From NCBI RefSeq assembly GCF_003600685.1, contig NZ_CP032084.1, forward strand, positions 5,952,001 through 6,016,000: 64,000 bases of DNA, read 5' to 3'. Each line of letters starts with the position of its first letter. The first letter of the stretch is position 1. The DNA is from Achromobacter sp. B7 (lineage in GTDB: Bacteria > Pseudomonadota > Gammaproteobacteria > Burkholderiales > Burkholderiaceae_B). Below, piece by piece: positions 62,334-64,000 of this stretch. The position numbers were made by a program, and so were the translations under genes. The notes beneath the pieces were generated by a model. That model saw only the letters and a program-made list of their open reading frames with translations. It did no database searches and was not told the DNA's origin.

Positions 62334-64000
62334 TCAATGGCCGGGAATTGGGCAGCCCTCGGTGAATTTCTTCTTCCCGTCGGCATAGATGTACACCAAG
62401 CAGGAATTTAGATATCCGTTGGACATTTGTGCCTCCCACACGCTGACACCACCGCCCTCCACCGAAACAATCCTACCGTTGGTGTACACCCCGGGCTGAA
62501 AGTAGATCTCGGCATATTGATTATCTTGCAGCGTGGCGAGATCGAATGATTGCCGTACCGTCTGCCCGGTCGCTGACTGCAGGTGCAATTCACCAGTTCC
62601 TCGGTTTTCTCGCGCATACGTTCCGAAGTCAATTCCCAAACCAACAAGTTCACGTGGCTCATTGAGGTGACGTTGGCTCATTTCTATTGCGATTGGAGTC
62701 TCCGGTCCGAGCTGGGGCGTCGCTCGAACTGAAGCAGTAACGGGGTCGATCGGATTAAAGGTCTGGTAATAGCGGGTCAGCAGCAATGGCAACGTTGACG
62801 TAACGGAAATGTAAAACAGAACCAGCAAACCGGTTACGGCAATCTTTCGAGCGAAACCCTGAAACGAGCCAATGCCTGCTGCGAGAGCATAAGCAACCAG
62901 CACCATGGGCAATGCGAAATATCGCCCTTGTACTCCCAAAATCTGGGCTGCAGGGTGCTTGTTCCATGTAATGAGCAGGGCAATAAACGTCAACAGGACC
63001 GCTGCACCCGCGCATGCAAGCAACAGCCCTCTTGCTATCCAGTCTTGCCGAATGCTCTTCCATGACAAAGAAAAAAGCGCCACGGAGGAAAATGCTATGC
63101 CGATTACCTTGTACACGCGGCCGGAAAAATAAGTATCCAGCCACCCAAGCGCGCCCAGGAACGAATGACCATAAAAGCGCATCAGGTCTTGGTCAGCCAA
63201 TGTAGCGCGCAGTACCCTCGCAAACTGCAGCGGGTCTTGCAGATAAAAACCAATGACTTCCCCTGGTCCCGCCCCGATCGTTACGCGCTTGTCGAGCGTC
63301 GTACTGATCGCCAGATAAAGCCATGCGCCGATCACGGCCAGTGCCAACACGAAAAGCCCGAAAGCCGCACGACGCTTGGAATAGAAACCTGCTGCAAACA
63401 GCAAGGTAACCATGGGGAGCATATGAACCCGGCTTGAAATCAGCGCTACAAGTGACATTGCCAGCGTGAGCAGCAACCACGTCGGCGTTTTGGCACGGTC
63501 CCGAGCGATACGCAGAAATGCCGACACAGAAAAAATCGTCAAACTGAGCGATAGACCGTCGATGGTGGCAGATGCAAACTGGAACAGGCTCATCGGCAGA
63601 ATGAGCAAACCCAGAACCCACGGATTGGTTGGGTAAAGCCGAAACGCAGCAAGGAGAAGCAGTGCGCCACATACGATATTGAAGACGCGCGCAAGGTCGT
63701 ACGAGTCAGCGATGGTGAGACCGGCCATCTCCCCCGCCGTTAATCCGATTGCCTGGGGAGCATAAATAAGCGGCATGTAGTAGCCGGTCCCAGGGGTTGC
63801 GCTGAATTCCGTCTTTCCACTCCAACTTATGCCATCGGCGGTAAACGCCTCTTCTTGCGACAGCTTGCGTACGGATTGGTATGGCAACATGCCATATGCC
63901 CCGAAATACGAAAGGAGTCCTGTGTCGATTTGACCGCCGGAACCATGTTCGGCAGATGGCTCAAGCAAGAGGACGCCCTTGCCAAGCAGATATGCTCGTT
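62334..64000 (-). CDS. DUF2142-type membrane protein (5' end outside window)
   Basis: The frame is open to the last base of the window, so the start lies beyond it; at least 555 residues are visible. About ten or more hydrophobic segments (for example near VLGLLILPMSLFQFASATIDG and LLLACAGAAVLLTFIALLI) and a periplasmic C-terminal domain (LHLQSATGQTVRQSF...) fit DUF2142, a family of large membrane proteins with GT-C-like topology found in polysaccharide loci. Base composition is clearly lower in GC than the housekeeping genes, suggesting acquisition. It may act in late modification of the surface polymer. Confidence 0.75.
   Translation of the reverse strand, partial: RAYLLGKGVLLLEPSAEHGSGGQIDTGLLSYFGAYGMLPYQSVRKLSQEEAFTADGISWSGKTEFSATPGTGYYMPLIYAPQAIGLTAGEMAGLTIADSYDLARVFNIVCGALLLLAAFRLYPTNPWVLGLLILPMSLFQFASATIDGLSLSLTIFSVSAFLRIARDRAKTPTWLLLTLAMSLVALISSRVHMLPMVTLLFAAGFYSKRRAAFGLFVLALAVIGAWLYLAISTTLDKRVTIGAGPGEVIGFYLQDPLQFARVLRATLADQDLMRFYGHSFLGALGWLDTYFSGRVYKVIGIAFSSVALFSLSWKSIRQDWIARGLLLACAGAAVLLTFIALLITWNKHPAAQILGVQGRYFALPMVLVAYALAAGIGSFQGFARKIAVTGLLVLFYISVTSTLPLLLTRYYQTFNPIDPVTASVRATPQLGPETPIAIEMSQRHLNEPRELVGLGIDFGTYARENRGTGELHLQSATGQTVRQSFDLATLQDNQYAEIYFQPGVYTNGRIVSVEGGGVSVWEAQMSNGYLNSCLVYIYADGKKKFTEGCPIPGH

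Overview
The window looks like a chromosomal segment of a high-GC betaproteobacterium of the Alcaligenaceae, most likely Achromobacter or a close Bordetella relative. This rests on the housekeeping block metK, two lipid A acyltransferases, dapF, DUF484, xerC, on dksA-hslV-hslU, and on GC-rich codon use. The genus is an inference; there is no rRNA here. No tRNA, rRNA, CRISPR array, insertion sequence or prophage was seen.

Positions 1-9319 are transport and catabolism. A GntR/FCD regulator, a flavin reductase and a NodB-type deacetylase are divergent from a branched-chain-type ABC importer whose LivM, LivG and LivF parts are fused in one 830-residue protein. A fused DppD-DppF ATPase follows on the minus strand. 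Positions 9598-18962 are one plus-strand run: VOC protein, DUF2817 peptidase-like protein, MDR oxidoreductase, thioesterase, peptide-type binding protein, two permeases, acyl-CoA ligase and SDR. It probably uses the divergent DppDF ATPase. Positions 18987-22921 hold a double AsnC/Lrp regulator divergent from an MHS-family transporter and an amidase. An 8-bp tandem repeat and a perfect bidirectional terminator follow.

Positions 23191-29176 are core genes. Positions 29188-36085 form a zinc-homeostasis region: a NicO-family permease, DUF1007, znuA, znuB, znuC and a small membrane protein, all on the minus strand. They are divergent from zur across a Zur-box-like palindrome, and a COG0523 GTPase follows zur. 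A DksA lacking three of the four zinc-ligand cysteines, hslVU, a CusF-like protein and a cobalamin adenosyltransferase come next.

Positions 40249-62270 are a surface-polysaccharide locus of the ABC-transporter-dependent type: rmlB, D, A and C, several glycosyltransferases, a WsaF-like and an RgpF-like protein, wzm and wzt. FdtA/QdtA-like and FdtB/QdtB-like enzymes would make a dTDP-3-amino-3,6-dideoxyhexose. The distal part (55337-62270) is the most interesting. Its genes overlap one another and include relatives of all four enzymes that make activated phosphoramidate for the Campylobacter jejuni capsule: a glutamine kinase of PEP-synthase type, a phosphoglutamine cytidylyltransferase, a class I amidotransferase-type hydrolase and an APS-kinase-like CDP-phosphoramidate kinase. 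They are interleaved with a formyltransferase-fold protein, an unknown protein and a CDP-glycerol-transferase-like enzyme. I infer a phosphoramidate-decorated O-antigen or capsule. The window ends inside a DUF2142 membrane protein on the minus strand.
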